A stretch of 60,232 nucleotides of DNA from Bradyrhizobium sp. Gha (GTDB lineage: Bacteria; Pseudomonadota; Alphaproteobacteria; Rhizobiales; Xanthobacteraceae), in the NCBI RefSeq assembly GCF_900113735.1, contig NZ_FOQM01000045.1:1-60232 (forward strand), given 5' to 3'. The notes under the pieces were generated by a model. The model saw only the letters and a list, made by a program, of their open reading frames with translations, was not told the DNA's origin and did not search any database. The position numbers were made by a program, and so were the translations under genes. Below, one piece after another: positions 1 through 8,227 of this stretch (its first letter is position 1; every line of letters starts with the position of its first letter).

Positions 1-285
1 CTTTTTTAAAATGTCGCGCTCCATGCGCAACTGCTCGTTTTCCCGCTGTAACCGTGCGATCACGTCAGCCTGGTCCGCCGACGGCACCGACGCTTGCGAC
101 GTGGGCGCCGCGGCGCTGCCGCCGGCTGCTACCGTGCTCCGCTCCTTCACCCATCGACTGAGCACGGAGCCATCGAGCCCGAGCTCTTTCGATACCGACT
201 TCGCCGAGCGACCGCTCGACAAAACCAGATCAACTGCCTGCCCCTTGTACTCGTCCGAATATGACCGACGCTGCCGTTTCGCCAT
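1..285 (-). CDS. IS3 family transposase OrfA (partial)
   Basis: The minus-strand frame starts at the ATG at 285 and reads MAKRQRRSYSDEYKGQAVDL, the typical start of IS3 OrfA: a helix-turn-helix DNA-binding domain, then a coiled-coil region (LQRENEQLRMERDILKK) that mediates multimerisation. The frame stays open to base 1. The last codons run over an A6G slippery stretch (plus-strand bases 1-7), the usual site of -1 programmed frameshifting that yields the OrfAB transposase in this family. OrfB is not visible, so completeness cannot be judged. Confidence 0.85.
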   Translation of the reverse strand, partial: MAKRQRRSYSDEYKGQAVDLVLSSGRSAKSVSKELGLDGSVLSRWVKERSTVAAGGSAAAPTSQASVPSADQADVIARLQRENEQLRMERDILKK

Positions 286-339
286 CCGACACCTCTCTCT
301 GCCTAAGCTATAGGTGTCCACCAATTTAGGGGAGGCCCA
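1..339 (-). mobile_element. Partial IS3 family insertion sequence, cut by the window edge
   Basis: The left edge holds the 5' part of an IS3-type element on the minus strand: the OrfA reading frame plus about 55 bases of leader. The outer end is placed near 339, because on the minus strand the sequence starts TGGGCCTCCCC there and IS3 family termini commonly begin with TG. The other end, OrfB and any target duplication lie outside the window. The exact boundary is an inference. Confidence 0.7.
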
Positions 340-610
340 GAACTGCCCCGCTGGAAAGACTGGATTGCTTCGCCTCGCTCGCAATGACGGGTTCAAGGCG
401 CGAGCCTTCCTCCTCGCGATAGGTCGTGGAGGTTGTAGCTGTCTGTTCTGCGCATTAAATAGGCAAGTATTTGCGTCGCTCTATTTAATAAGCAAATAAT
501 GCTCTTTGTATGCAATGCCGGGGATCTGGGCGTTGACGTTCCGTCGCCAATTTTTGGGATTTTACTGCGATATCAATAAATTAATGTGTCGCTAATCCTT
601 CATTAAGCTC
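340..610. other. Non-coding region upstream of the ABC operon
   Basis: No convincing gene is seen. Bases 361-390 (TGGATTGCTTCGCCTCGCTC followed by GCAATGACGG) are a half copy of a dispersed palindromic repeat that occurs complete near 13.7, 18.7 and 30.0 kb. The stretch from about 450 to 600 is much more AT-rich than its surroundings. It holds two interleaved inverted repeats (454-498) about 115-150 bases upstream of a sigma-54 promoter, so it may carry an enhancer or a bending site. Confidence 0.6.
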
Positions 611-625
611 TGGCACGAACCTTGC
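611..625 (+). promoter_or_regulatory. Sigma-54 (RpoN) promoter of the ABC transporter operon
   Basis: TGGCACGAACCTTGC matches the RpoN consensus TGGCAC-N5-TTGC exactly, with GG and GC separated by 10 bases (the -24/-12 elements). The inferred start of transcription is near 637, leaving a leader of about 30 bases before the ATG at 668. A second match drives atzF (11196-11210). RpoN control implies an enhancer-binding activator, NtrC being the obvious candidate; no clear NtrC site was recognised. Confidence 0.75.
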
Positions 626-667
626 GAATCCAGTTCCAACCAGAAACTTCTGAGTTGGAGCAGTCCG

Positions 668-2287
668 ATGCAGCGTCGCGATTTCCTCAAATCCGTGTCC
701 GGATTGGCCGCCGCCGCGCTTCCGGGGGTGCCACAAATCATCTCCTCGGCCCATGCCGATGCGCGCTCGGAGACGCTGCTGATCGTCTCGGAGGGCGGCC
801 CCAACAATCTCGACATCCACGGCGTCGGCACCAACGTGCCGGGCTACGAGGTGTCCTGGAATTGCTACGACCGCCTGATCAGCCATGAGATGAAGACCGG
901 TCCCGGCGGCGTGCCTTATTACGACCGCGACAAGTTCAAGGGAGAGCTCGCCGAGGACTTCAAGGTCGACGACATGTCGGTCACGTTCAAGCTGCACAAG
1001 AATGCGAAATTCCACGATGGCGCGCCGGTGACTGCCAAGGACGTGAAATGGTCGCTCGACCGCGCGGTCAGCGTCGGCGGCTTCCCGACGTTCCAGATGA
1101 GCGCGGGATCGCTGACCAAGCCCGAGCAGTTCGTCGTGATCGACGACTATACCGTGCGCGTCGACTTCCTGAAGAAGGACAGGCTGACGGTCCCCGATCT
1201 CGCCGTCATCGTGCCCTGCATCGTCAACTCCGAGCTGGTGAAGAAGAATTCGAGCGAGAAGGACCCCTGGGGTCTGGAGTTCACCAAGCAGCAGACCGCG
1301 GGCTCCGGCGCCTACAAGGTGACGAAGTGGACCGCCGGCACCGAAGTGATCATGGAGCGCAACGAGGACTGGGTGTGCGGTCCGCTGCCGAAGATCAGGC
1401 GCGTGATCTGGCGCATGGTGCCCCAGGCCGGCAACCGCCGCGCGCTCCTGGAGCGCGGTGACGCCGACATTTCCTACGAACTTCCGAACAAGGATTTTCA
1501 GGAGATGAAGGCCAACGGCAAGCTCAACGTGGTGTCGCTGCCGTTCTCCAACGGCATCCAATATATCGGCATGAACGTCACCAGGCCGCCGTTCGACAAT
1601 CCCAAGATCCGTCAGGCCGTCGCCTATGCGCTGCCCTATCAGAAGATCATGGACGCCGTGATGTTCGGGCTGGCGAATCCGATGTTCGGTGCCGCGAAGG
1701 ACAAGCCGACCGAAGTCGCCTGGCCCCAGCCCCACAAATACAACACCGACATCGACAAGGCGAAGGCGCTGATGGCGGAAGCAGGCCTCTCCGGCGGCTT
1801 AGAGACCACGATCTCGTTCGACCTGAATTTTGCCGGCGTCAACGAGCCGCTCTGCGTGCTGGTGCAGGAGAGTCTCGCGCAGATCGGCATCAAGACCACC
1901 ATCAACAAGGTGCCTGGTGCCAACTGGCGCACCGAGCTCAACAAGAAGGAGATGCCGCTCTTCACCAACGTGTTCTCGGGCTGGCTCGATTACCCCGAAT
2001 ACTTCTTCTACTGGTGCTATCACGGCAACAATTCCGTCTTCAACACCATGAGCTACAAGTCGGCGGAGATGGACAGGCTGATCGACGGTGCGCGCACCGC
2101 CGCCGCCACCGGCGACACCGCCACCTACGACGCCGACGTGAAGGGCTTCGTTGACCTCGCCTACACCGACATCCCTCGCATTCCGCTGTACCAGCCCTTC
2201 GTCAACGTCGCGATGCAGAAGAACATCTCGGGGTACCAGTACTGGTTCCACCGCAGACTCGACTATCGCGCGATGGCGAAGGGGTGA
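668..2287 (+). CDS. ABC transporter substrate-binding protein, peptide/nickel type (SBP_bac_5)
   Basis: The 539-residue protein is the periplasmic solute receptor of the ABC transporter encoded by the next three genes. It starts with a Tat-type signal (MQRRDFLKSVSGLAAAALPG, ending ...SSAHA near residue 30), so it is probably exported folded. The body is typical of family 5 binding proteins: a FKVDDMSVTFKLHKNAKFHDG block, the GAPVTAKDVKWSLDR motif near residues 118-132 and a QYIGMN block. The ligand cannot be read from sequence. Context (AtzG/E/H/F enzymes, sigma-54 promoter) suggests a nitrogenous urea- or amide-like compound rather than a peptide. The start is fixed by the intact signal peptide and a GGAG-like site upstream. 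Confidence 0.9.
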   Translation: MQRRDFLKSVSGLAAAALPGVPQIISSAHADARSETLLIVSEGGPNNLDIHGVGTNVPGYEVSWNCYDRLISHEMKTGPGGVPYYDRDKFKGELAEDFKVDDMSVTFKLHKNAKFHDGAPVTAKDVKWSLDRAVSVGGFPTFQMSAGSLTKPEQFVVIDDYTVRVDFLKKDRLTVPDLAVIVPCIVNSELVKKNSSEKDPWGLEFTKQQTAGSGAYKVTKWTAGTEVIMERNEDWVCGPLPKIRRVIWRMVPQAGNRRALLERGDADISYELPNKDFQEMKANGKLNVVSLPFSNGIQYIGMNVTRPPFDNPKIRQAVAYALPYQKIMDAVMFGLANPMFGAAKDKPTEVAWPQPHKYNTDIDKAKALMAEAGLSGGLETTISFDLNFAGVNEPLCVLVQESLAQIGIKTTINKVPGANWRTELNKKEMPLFTNVFSGWLDYPEYFFYWCYHGNNSVFNTMSYKSAEMDRLIDGARTAAATGDTATYDADVKGFVDLAYTDIPRIPLYQPFVNVAMQKNISGYQYWFHRRLDYRAMAKG

Positions 2288-2320
2288 GGGGACATGGGAG
2301 AGGTGAGCACAGCTCTCTCG

Positions 2321-2425
2321 CTCCCTCCCCCCTTGTGGGGGAGGGTTGGGGAGGGGGGTAGCCACGAACTCAGACCTCTGCTGGGGCCACCCCTCTCCCT
2401 AACCCTCCCCCACAAGGGGGGAGGG
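2321..2425. repeat. Palindromic G/C-rich repeat (family B, copy 1)
   Basis: CTCCCTCCCCCCTTGTGGGG opens a long imperfect inverted repeat closed by CCTCCCCCACAAGGGGGGAG, so the RNA can fold into an extended stem. The same family fills the next two spacers of this operon (3541-3656, 4641-4739). It separates the binding protein from the permeases and could protect the upstream mRNA or reduce read-through. Confidence 0.85.
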
Positions 2426-2478
2426 AACGCGGCGGAGCGGGCGGCTGACAGCGCGCGCAACACACGCAGGAGCACCCC

Positions 2479-3492
2479 ATGCTCACCATGATCGGCAAGC
2501 GCCTGATGTTTGCGATTCCCTCGCTGATCGGCGTCGTCATCGTCACCTTCCTGCTGACGCGCGCACTGCCGGGTGATCCCGCCGCTTATTTCGCCGGTCC
2601 CGCCGCGACCAAGGAAGCCGTCGAGCAGATTCGCAAAAAGCTCGGCCTCGACAAGCCGCTGATCGAGCAGTTCTTCCGCTACGCCAACGATCTCGCCCAT
2701 GGCGATTTCGGCAACTCGCTGACGACGGGCCAGCCGGTGGCAGCCGAAATTCGCAACCGCCTGCCGGCCTCCGCCGAGCTGACGCTGCTCGGCTTGATCG
2801 TCTCCGTCGCGATCGCCATTCCGCTCGGCGTATTGGCTGCAACACGGCCGGGATCGTGGATCGACCATCTCTGCCGGGTGACGACGACAGCGGGCGTCTC
2901 GCTGCCGGTGTTCTTCACCGGTCTCGTGCTGGTCTATGTCTTCTACTTCCAACTCGGCTGGTCGCCGGCACCCCTCGGCCGCCTGGACGTGTTCTACAGC
3001 GCGCCGCCCACCGTCACCGGCTTCTATCTGGTCGACACCCTGATCGCTCGCGACTTCGAGGCGTTTCGCTCGGCCCTGAGCCAGCTCATCCTCCCTGCGA
3101 CGACGCTCGCGATCTTCTCGCTGGCACCGATCGCGCGCATGACTCGCGCCTCGATGCTGGCGGTGCTCGCATCCGAATTCGTTCGCACCGCGCGCGCCAG
3201 CGGCCTGTCACCATCAACGGTCATCGTCACCTACGCCTTCCGCAATGCGATGCTTCCCGTCATCACCACGCTCAGCATGGTGTTCTCGTTCCTGCTCGGC
3301 GCCAACGTGCTGGTGGAAAAAGTGTTCGCCTGGCCCGGCATCGGCTCCTACGCGGTGGAAGCGCTGATCTCGTCGGACTTCGCGCCGGTGCAAGGCTTCG
3401 TGCTGACCATGGCGGTCATGTACGTGCTGCTCAATCTCGTGATCGACATTCTCTATGGCGTGATCGATCCGCGCGTGCGGCTGGAGGGCTAA
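2479..3492 (+). CDS. ABC transporter permease, DppB/OppB type
   Basis: This 337-residue inner-membrane protein has six predicted membrane segments in the standard DppB arrangement, starting MLTMIGKRLMFAIPSLIGVV. The ALPGDPA block lies just after the first segment. The EAA loop region near residues 230-260 (ARMTRASMLAVLASEFVRTA...A-GLSPSTVIVTYAFRNA) contacts the ATPases. It forms a heterodimeric pore with the DppC-type protein encoded next. The start has an AGGAG site eight bases upstream. The spacer before it is filled with the family B repeat. Confidence 0.92.
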   Translation: MLTMIGKRLMFAIPSLIGVVIVTFLLTRALPGDPAAYFAGPAATKEAVEQIRKKLGLDKPLIEQFFRYANDLAHGDFGNSLTTGQPVAAEIRNRLPASAELTLLGLIVSVAIAIPLGVLAATRPGSWIDHLCRVTTTAGVSLPVFFTGLVLVYVFYFQLGWSPAPLGRLDVFYSAPPTVTGFYLVDTLIARDFEAFRSALSQLILPATTLAIFSLAPIARMTRASMLAVLASEFVRTARASGLSPSTVIVTYAFRNAMLPVITTLSMVFSFLLGANVLVEKVFAWPGIGSYAVEALISSDFAPVQGFVLTMAVMYVLLNLVIDILYGVIDPRVRLEG

Positions 3493-3540
3493 ACCATGAT
3501 GAGGTTTCGTCCTGTGCAAATTCCGGCGAAGGTGCGCCCC

Positions 3541-3656
3541 CTCTCCCGCTTGCGGGGGAGGGTTGGGGAGGGGGTATCTCCGCGGGCGAGAGTCCCGATG
3601 TGGAGAGAGCCCCCACCCGGCGCGTTGCGCCGACCTCCCCCGCAAGCGGGAGAGGT
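3541..3656. repeat. Palindromic G/C-rich repeat (family B, copy 2)
   Basis: CTCTCCCGCTTGCGGGGGAG at the left end pairs with CTCCCCCGCAAGCGGGAGAG at the right end, an almost perfect 20-base inverted repeat around an unrelated middle. It sits between the two permease genes, which in related transporters usually abut, so it is probably an insertion into the operon. Confidence 0.85.
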
Positions 3657-3707
3657 AAGGCACCCCCGCGGCTTGCATGTTCGGTCAAACAACATCCGGG
3701 TGGTCTC

Positions 3708-4607
3708 ATGAGCTCCGTCGCGCCAGCCGTTGAGCCCGTCGGCCCCGCGCGGACCTCGGGGCTTGCTGCCGTCCTCGAACAGGCCCGCTACGTGCTCAGT
3801 GAGAACAAGGTCACCGGCTTCGCCTTCGCGCTGCTGATCCTGATCCTCATCGCCGCGATCTTCGGCTCTTATGTGGTGCCCTACGATCCGCTCGCTTCCG
3901 ACACCGCCGCCGCGCTGAAGCCGCCATCGGCGGCGCACTGGTTCGGCACCGACCAACTCGGCCGCGACATTTTCAGCCGCGTCGTGGTGGCGACGCGGCT
4001 CGATACGTTCATTGCGGTCGCTTCCGTCGTGCTGGTGTTTTTGATGGGCGGGCTCGCCGGCATTGCGGCCGGCTATTTCGGCGGCTGGACCGACCGTATC
4101 GTCGGCCGCATCGCCGACACCATCATGGCCTTCCCGTTGTTCGTGCTGGCGATGGGCATCGTTGCCGCGCTCGGCAACACCGTTCAGAACATCATCCTCG
4201 CGACCGCCATCGTGAACTTCCCGCTCTATGCCCGCGTCGCGCGCGCGGAGGCGAACGTCCGTCGCAATGCCGGTTTCGTGCAGGCCGCGCGCCTCTCAGG
4301 CAACGGCGAGTTCCGAGTACTTCTGGTGCACATCCTGCCGAACATCATGCCGATCATGATCGTGCAGATGTCGCTGACCATGGGCTATGCCATCCTCAAT
4401 GCCGCGGGCCTCTCCTTCATCGGCCTCGGTGTTCGCCCGCCGACCGCCGAATGGGGCATCATGGTCGCGGAAGGCGCGGGCTTCATGGTGTCAGGCGAGT
4501 GGTGGATCGCGCTGTTCCCCGGCCTTGCGCTGATGATCGCCGTGTTCTGCTTCAACCTCCTCGGCGACGGCCTGCGCGACATCGTCGACCCCCAGCGGAG
4601 GACGTGA
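3708..4607 (+). CDS. ABC transporter permease, DppC/OppC type
   Basis: The 299-residue protein begins MSSVAPAVEPVG, with a short cytoplasmic N-terminus before the first membrane segment near residues 40-60. It has the DppC landmarks: VVPYDPL, the LGTDQLGRDI-type motif (here WFGTDQLGRDIFSRVV), and an EAA loop (ARVARAEANVRRNAGFVQAA) near residue 180. The ATG at 3708 is chosen because longer readings run through the palindromic repeat. It is the second pore subunit, paired with the preceding permease. Confidence 0.92.
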   Translation: MSSVAPAVEPVGPARTSGLAAVLEQARYVLSENKVTGFAFALLILILIAAIFGSYVVPYDPLASDTAAALKPPSAAHWFGTDQLGRDIFSRVVVATRLDTFIAVASVVLVFLMGGLAGIAAGYFGGWTDRIVGRIADTIMAFPLFVLAMGIVAALGNTVQNIILATAIVNFPLYARVARAEANVRRNAGFVQAARLSGNGEFRVLLVHILPNIMPIMIVQMSLTMGYAILNAAGLSFIGLGVRPPTAEWGIMVAEGAGFMVSGEWWIALFPGLALMIAVFCFNLLGDGLRDIVDPQRRT

Positions 4608-4640
4608 TGGTGATTTTGAGCTCCGCTGTATCGCTCGCTC

Positions 4641-4739
4641 GCCCCTTGTGGGGGAGGGGCAGGAAGGGGGGTAGCCCCGGGAGAGTTCTGAGTTTGTGGC
4701 TACCCCCCTCCCTGCCCCTCCCCCACAAGGGGGGAGGGA
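4641..4739. repeat. Palindromic G/C-rich repeat (family B, copy 3)
   Basis: CCCCTTGTGGGGGAGGGGCA on the left pairs with TGCCCCTCCCCCACAAGGGG on the right. This third copy in the same operon lies between the second permease and the ATPase gene. With copies 1 and 2 it means that every spacer of the transporter operon up to the ATPase carries the same kind of element. Confidence 0.85.
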
Positions 4740-4845
4740 ATGAGAGAGTCGTGCCTCCCTCACCCGCAAAATCTCTCAATGATTCCAGTTCCCGTCCTAC
4801 TGTGCATGGGGTTGTTTTTGAACTCCTGAGCGACGGGAGGCATGC

Positions 4846-6615
4846 GTGACCGCCAAGCCGCTGCTCGACGTGCAGGATCTCACGGTCGAATTCGCCACGC
4901 GCCGCGGCATCGTCAAGGCCGTGCAGCACGTCAACATCTCCGTCGCCAAAGGCGAGACGCTCGCGATCGTCGGCGAATCAGGCTCCGGCAAGTCGGTGAC
5001 CTCCTACGCGGTGATGCGTATCCTCGATCGCGCGGGGCGGATCGCCGAGGGCTCGGTGATGTTCTCGGGCATCGACGTCAAGGCGGCGAGCGAAGACCAG
5101 ATGCGCGACCTGCGCGGCCGCGAAGTCTCGATGATCTTCCAGAACCCGCGTGCCGCGTTGAACCCGATCCGCAAGGTTGGCGACCAGATCGAGGACGTGC
5201 TGCGCACCCATGTGCAGCAGGCGATGGTTTCGGACCATGGCGAAAAGGCGATCGAGGCGCTGGAGCAGGTCAGGATCGCGCGGCCGCGCGAGCGCTATCA
5301 CGCTTATCCGTTCGAGCTGTCAGGCGGCATGTGCCAGCGCGTCGTCATCGCGCTCGCGCTCGCCTGCAATCCGCAGCTCTTGATCGCGGACGAGCCGACC
5401 ACCGGTCTCGACGTGACGACGCAGAAGGCGGTGATGGATTTGATCGTCGAGCTCACCAGGCGGCGGGCGATGTCGACCATCCTGATCACCCACGATCTCG
5501 GCCTCGCCGCCGCCTATTGCGACCGCGTCGTCGTGATGGAGAAGGGCCGCGTCGTCGAGACGGCCGAGGCCGCCGACATCTTCGCGAGCCCGCAGCACCC
5601 CTACACCAAGAAGCTGATGCGCGCGACGCCGCGACTCGGCGTGAGCTTGCGCGACCTGTTGCCGGAGGAAGAGGGCACGACTGTGATGGCCGGGCTTGAC
5701 CCGGCCATCCAACACGCTTCGCAAGACTCATCTCAATCGATGGCCCCCCGGGTCAAGCCCGGGGGTGACGGGACTCCCGAGCCTCTCCTGCTCATCGAAA
5801 AGCTCGTCAAGGAATATCCCCGCCAGGGCGCCACCGCCACGCTCGGAAAGCTGTTCGGCCGCAAGCCGCGCCTTGAGCCCGACATGTTCCGCGCGGTCGA
5901 CGGCATCAGCTTCTCGATTCGCGCCGGCGAGAGCGTCGGCCTGGTCGGCGAATCCGGCTGCGGCAAATCGACCACCTCGATGATGGTGATGCGGCTGCTC
6001 GACCAGACCTCGGGCCTGATCCGGTTCGACGGCGAGGACATCTCCGGCATCGCGCCATCTGCCTTTGCCCGGCTGCCGCAGCGCAGCCGCATCCAGATGG
6101 TGTTCCAGGATCCGACCGACAGCCTCAACCCACGCTTCACCGCCGCGCGTGCCATCGCCGATCCCCTCATGCAACTCGGCGACATCAGGGGCCGCGATGC
6201 GCTTCGTGCCCGCTGCGAGGAGCTTGCGACCATGGTCGGCCTGCCGCACGATCTGCTGGATCGCTTCCCACACCAGCTCTCCGGCGGCCAGAAGGCCCGC
6301 GTCGGCATCGCCCGCGCCATCGCGCTGCATCCCAAGCTGGTCATCCTGGACGAGCCGACCGCGGCGCTGGACGTCTCGGTGCAGGCGGTCGTTCTGAACC
6401 TGCTTCAGGACCTGAAAGCGCGTCTAGGTATGAGCTACCTGTTCGTCTCGCATGATTTGAATGTAGTGCGCTTGTTGTGCGATCGTGTCATTGTGATGCG
6501 GGCGGGGCGGATCGTCGAGCAAGGCACTTCCGAGAAGGTCTTGAGCGATCCGCAGGATGGCTACACCAAGGAGCTGCTGACGGCGATCCCGCATCCGCCG
6601 TTGCAGGTACACTGA
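4846..6615 (+). CDS. Fused double ATPase of a peptide-type ABC transporter (DppD-DppF like)
   Basis: The 589-residue protein carries two complete ATPase domains. The first (about residues 1-265) has Walker A GESGSGKS, signature LSGGMCQR and Walker B LLIADEPTT. The second (about 310-589) has GESGCGKST, LSGGQKARVGIAR and LVILDEPTAALD. It powers the two permeases encoded upstream. A GTG start at 4846 is chosen because GGGAGG lies five bases upstream. Residues about 280-309 in the linker (MAGLDPAIQ ... MAPRVKPGGDG) are encoded by a palindromic repeat inserted in frame (see the repeat entry). Both domains look catalytically intact. Confidence 0.93.
   Translation: MTAKPLLDVQDLTVEFATRRGIVKAVQHVNISVAKGETLAIVGESGSGKSVTSYAVMRILDRAGRIAEGSVMFSGIDVKAASEDQMRDLRGREVSMIFQNPRAALNPIRKVGDQIEDVLRTHVQQAMVSDHGEKAIEALEQVRIARPRERYHAYPFELSGGMCQRVVIALALACNPQLLIADEPTTGLDVTTQKAVMDLIVELTRRRAMSTILITHDLGLAAAYCDRVVVMEKGRVVETAEAADIFASPQHPYTKKLMRATPRLGVSLRDLLPEEEGTTVMAGLDPAIQHASQDSSQSMAPRVKPGGDGTPEPLLLIEKLVKEYPRQGATATLGKLFGRKPRLEPDMFRAVDGISFSIRAGESVGLVGESGCGKSTTSMMVMRLLDQTSGLIRFDGEDISGIAPSAFARLPQRSRIQMVFQDPTDSLNPRFTAARAIADPLMQLGDIRGRDALRARCEELATMVGLPHDLLDRFPHQLSGGQKARVGIARAIALHPKLVILDEPTAALDVSVQAVVLNLLQDLKARLGMSYLFVSHDLNVVRLLCDRVIVMRAGRIVEQGTSEKVLSDPQDGYTKELLTAIPHPPLQVH
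5683..5771. repeat. Palindromic repeat inserted in frame in a coding sequence
   Basis: Two perfect hairpins lie inside the fused ATPase gene. The first has GATGGCCGGG / CCCGGCCATC arms at 5685-5709. The second has CCCCCGGG / CCCGGGGG arms at 5745-5765. Translated, the element gives the MAGLDPAI... peptide commonly seen where this alphaproteobacterial intergenic repeat is read as protein. It adds about 30 residues to the interdomain linker without breaking the frame. Confidence 0.8.
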
Positions 6616-6644
6616 GAGTTCACTGAGATCAGCTTGAGAGAGTG

Positions 6645-6824
6645 ATGGCCGAGCCGCTGGACGATTATATCGACGCCGTATCGAAAGCGCTGGCGCTGCC
6701 CGTCGAGGAGGCCTGGCGGCCTGCGGTGCGTGCCAATCTCGAAGTGTCGCTGCGGCTTGGCCGCCTGGTCGACGAATTCGCGCTGCCGGACGAGACCGAG
6801 CCGGCGCCCATCTTCACGGTCTGA
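6645..6824 (+). CDS. atzG: AtzG-like small subunit of 1-carboxybiuret hydrolase (DUF4089)
   Basis: The 59-residue protein (MAEPLDDYIDAVSKALALPV...) matches the AtzG/DUF4089 type, a GatC-like partner that wraps and stabilises the AtzE amidase. It is encoded seven bases before atzE, as in the cyanuric acid operon of Pseudomonas sp. ADP. An ATG at 6645 is preferred over the in-frame GTG at 6642. The family evolved from the GatCAB transamidosome (known from published work on AtzEG). It is small enough to be missed by automatic annotation. Confidence 0.82.
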   Translation: MAEPLDDYIDAVSKALALPVEEAWRPAVRANLEVSLRLGRLVDEFALPDETEPAPIFTV

Positions 6825-6831
6825 CATCGCC

Positions 6832-8226
6832 ATGACAACCAAGCCAGAGATGACGGCTGCGGGAATCGCGGGTGCGGTTGCTGCCGGCAAGATGTCGGCG
6901 CTCGAAGCGACCGAAGCGGCGCTTGCGCGCATCAAGCAGTACGACGGTGTCCTCAATTCCTTCACCGACGTCACGGCCGATCGCGCACGCGCGAAAGCGC
7001 GTGCCATGGATGCCGACATCGCGGCCGGCAAGGCCGTCGGTCCACTCGCCGGGGTGCCCTTCGCGGTGAAGAACCTGTTCGATGTCGCAGGCCTCTCGAC
7101 ACGAGCCGGCTCGAAGATCAACCGCGACCTCGCACCATCCCGGCGTGACGCCACGCTGATCGAGCGCCTGGAAGCCGCCGGCGCCGTGCTGGTCGGCGCG
7201 CTCAACATGGGCGAATACGCCTACGATTTCACCGGCGAGAACGTCCATGACGGCCCCTCGCGCAATCCGCATGACCCGACGCGGATGACCGGCGGCTCGT
7301 CGGGCGGTTCCGGCAGCGCCGTCGGCGGCGCGCTGGTGCCGATCGCGCTCGGCTCGGACACCAATGGTTCGATCCGCGTGCCGTCGTCGTTCTGCGGTAT
7401 CTTCGGCCTGAAGCCGACCTATGGTCGGCTGTCACGCGCACGCTCGTTCCCGTTCGTCGCGAGCCTCGATCATCTTGGCCCGTTCGCACGTGATGTCACC
7501 GATCTCGCGCTTGCCTACGATGCGATGCAGGGCCCGGATGCCGACGATGGCGCCTGCACCACGCGAGGCCTCGAGCCGACACTGCCGCTGCTCGCCAATC
7601 CGATCTCGGATCTGCGCATCGCAATCGCCGGCGGATACTTCCAGAAGAATGTGTTCCCGGAAGCCGTCGAAGCCGTCAGCCGCGTTGCCAAAGCGCTCGG
7701 CACAACAGAGGTCGTGGACGTGCCCGAAGCCGCGCGGGCCCGCGCCGCGGCCTATGTCATCACCACCACCGAGGGTGCCTCGCTGCATCTCGATCGCCTG
7801 CGCAAGCGTCCCGACGATTTTGATCCGGCCGTGCGTGACCGCCTTATCGCCGGCGCGATGGTGCCGGCGCCGCTGGTCGACCGCGCGCAAAAATTCCGAC
7901 GCTGGTATCGCGCGCAATTCGCGGAGATTTTCAGATCCGTCGACGTGCTGATCGCACCGGCCACACCCTGCACCGCGCCGAAGCTTGGTCAGGTCAATTT
8001 CAATCTCGACGGCGTCGAACTGCCGGTGCGCGCCAATATCGGCATCCACACCCAGCCGATCTCGTTCATCGGCCTGCCCGTGGTTGCGGTGCCGGTGCCG
8101 CTCGAGCCCCTGCCGATCGGCGTGCAGATCATCTGTGCGCCCTGGCGCGAGGACATCGCGCTCCGCGTCGCGTACGCATTGGAGAAGATGGGTGTCGTCG
8201 CAGCGCCTGCCCCAAGAGGAATTTGA
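6832..8226 (+). CDS. atzE: AtzE-like amidase, probable 1-carboxybiuret hydrolase
   Basis: The 464-residue amidase-signature protein keeps the Ser-cisSer-Lys triad: Lys80 (PFAVKNL), Ser156 in the GGSSGGSGS loop and nucleophile Ser180 (TNGSIR). AtzE deaminates 1-carboxybiuret to 1,3-dicarboxyurea. The assignment rests mainly on the conserved neighbourhood, since AtzG lies directly upstream and AtzH directly downstream. Without AtzD the natural substrate may be a different N-carbonyl amide. The start is the ATG seven bases after the atzG stop; the pair is probably translationally coupled. Confidence 0.82.
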   Translation: MTTKPEMTAAGIAGAVAAGKMSALEATEAALARIKQYDGVLNSFTDVTADRARAKARAMDADIAAGKAVGPLAGVPFAVKNLFDVAGLSTRAGSKINRDLAPSRRDATLIERLEAAGAVLVGALNMGEYAYDFTGENVHDGPSRNPHDPTRMTGGSSGGSGSAVGGALVPIALGSDTNGSIRVPSSFCGIFGLKPTYGRLSRARSFPFVASLDHLGPFARDVTDLALAYDAMQGPDADDGACTTRGLEPTLPLLANPISDLRIAIAGGYFQKNVFPEAVEAVSRVAKALGTTEVVDVPEAARARAAAYVITTTEGASLHLDRLRKRPDDFDPAVRDRLIAGAMVPAPLVDRAQKFRRWYRAQFAEIFRSVDVLIAPATPCTAPKLGQVNFNLDGVELPVRANIGIHTQPISFIGLPVVAVPVPLEPLPIGVQIICAPWREDIALRVAYALEKMGVVAAPAPRGI

Positions 8227-8227
8227 G

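Noticed and set aside
2856..3707. N-terminal extension of the second permease to 583 residues
   Set aside because: The extra residues are the out-of-frame reading of the first permease and of a palindromic repeat. The true start is the ATG at 3708.
2321..4739. Repeated G/C-rich units as a possible CRISPR or regulatory RNA array
   Set aside because: The units are long inverted repeats in separate spacers with no regular spacer-repeat pattern and no cas gene.
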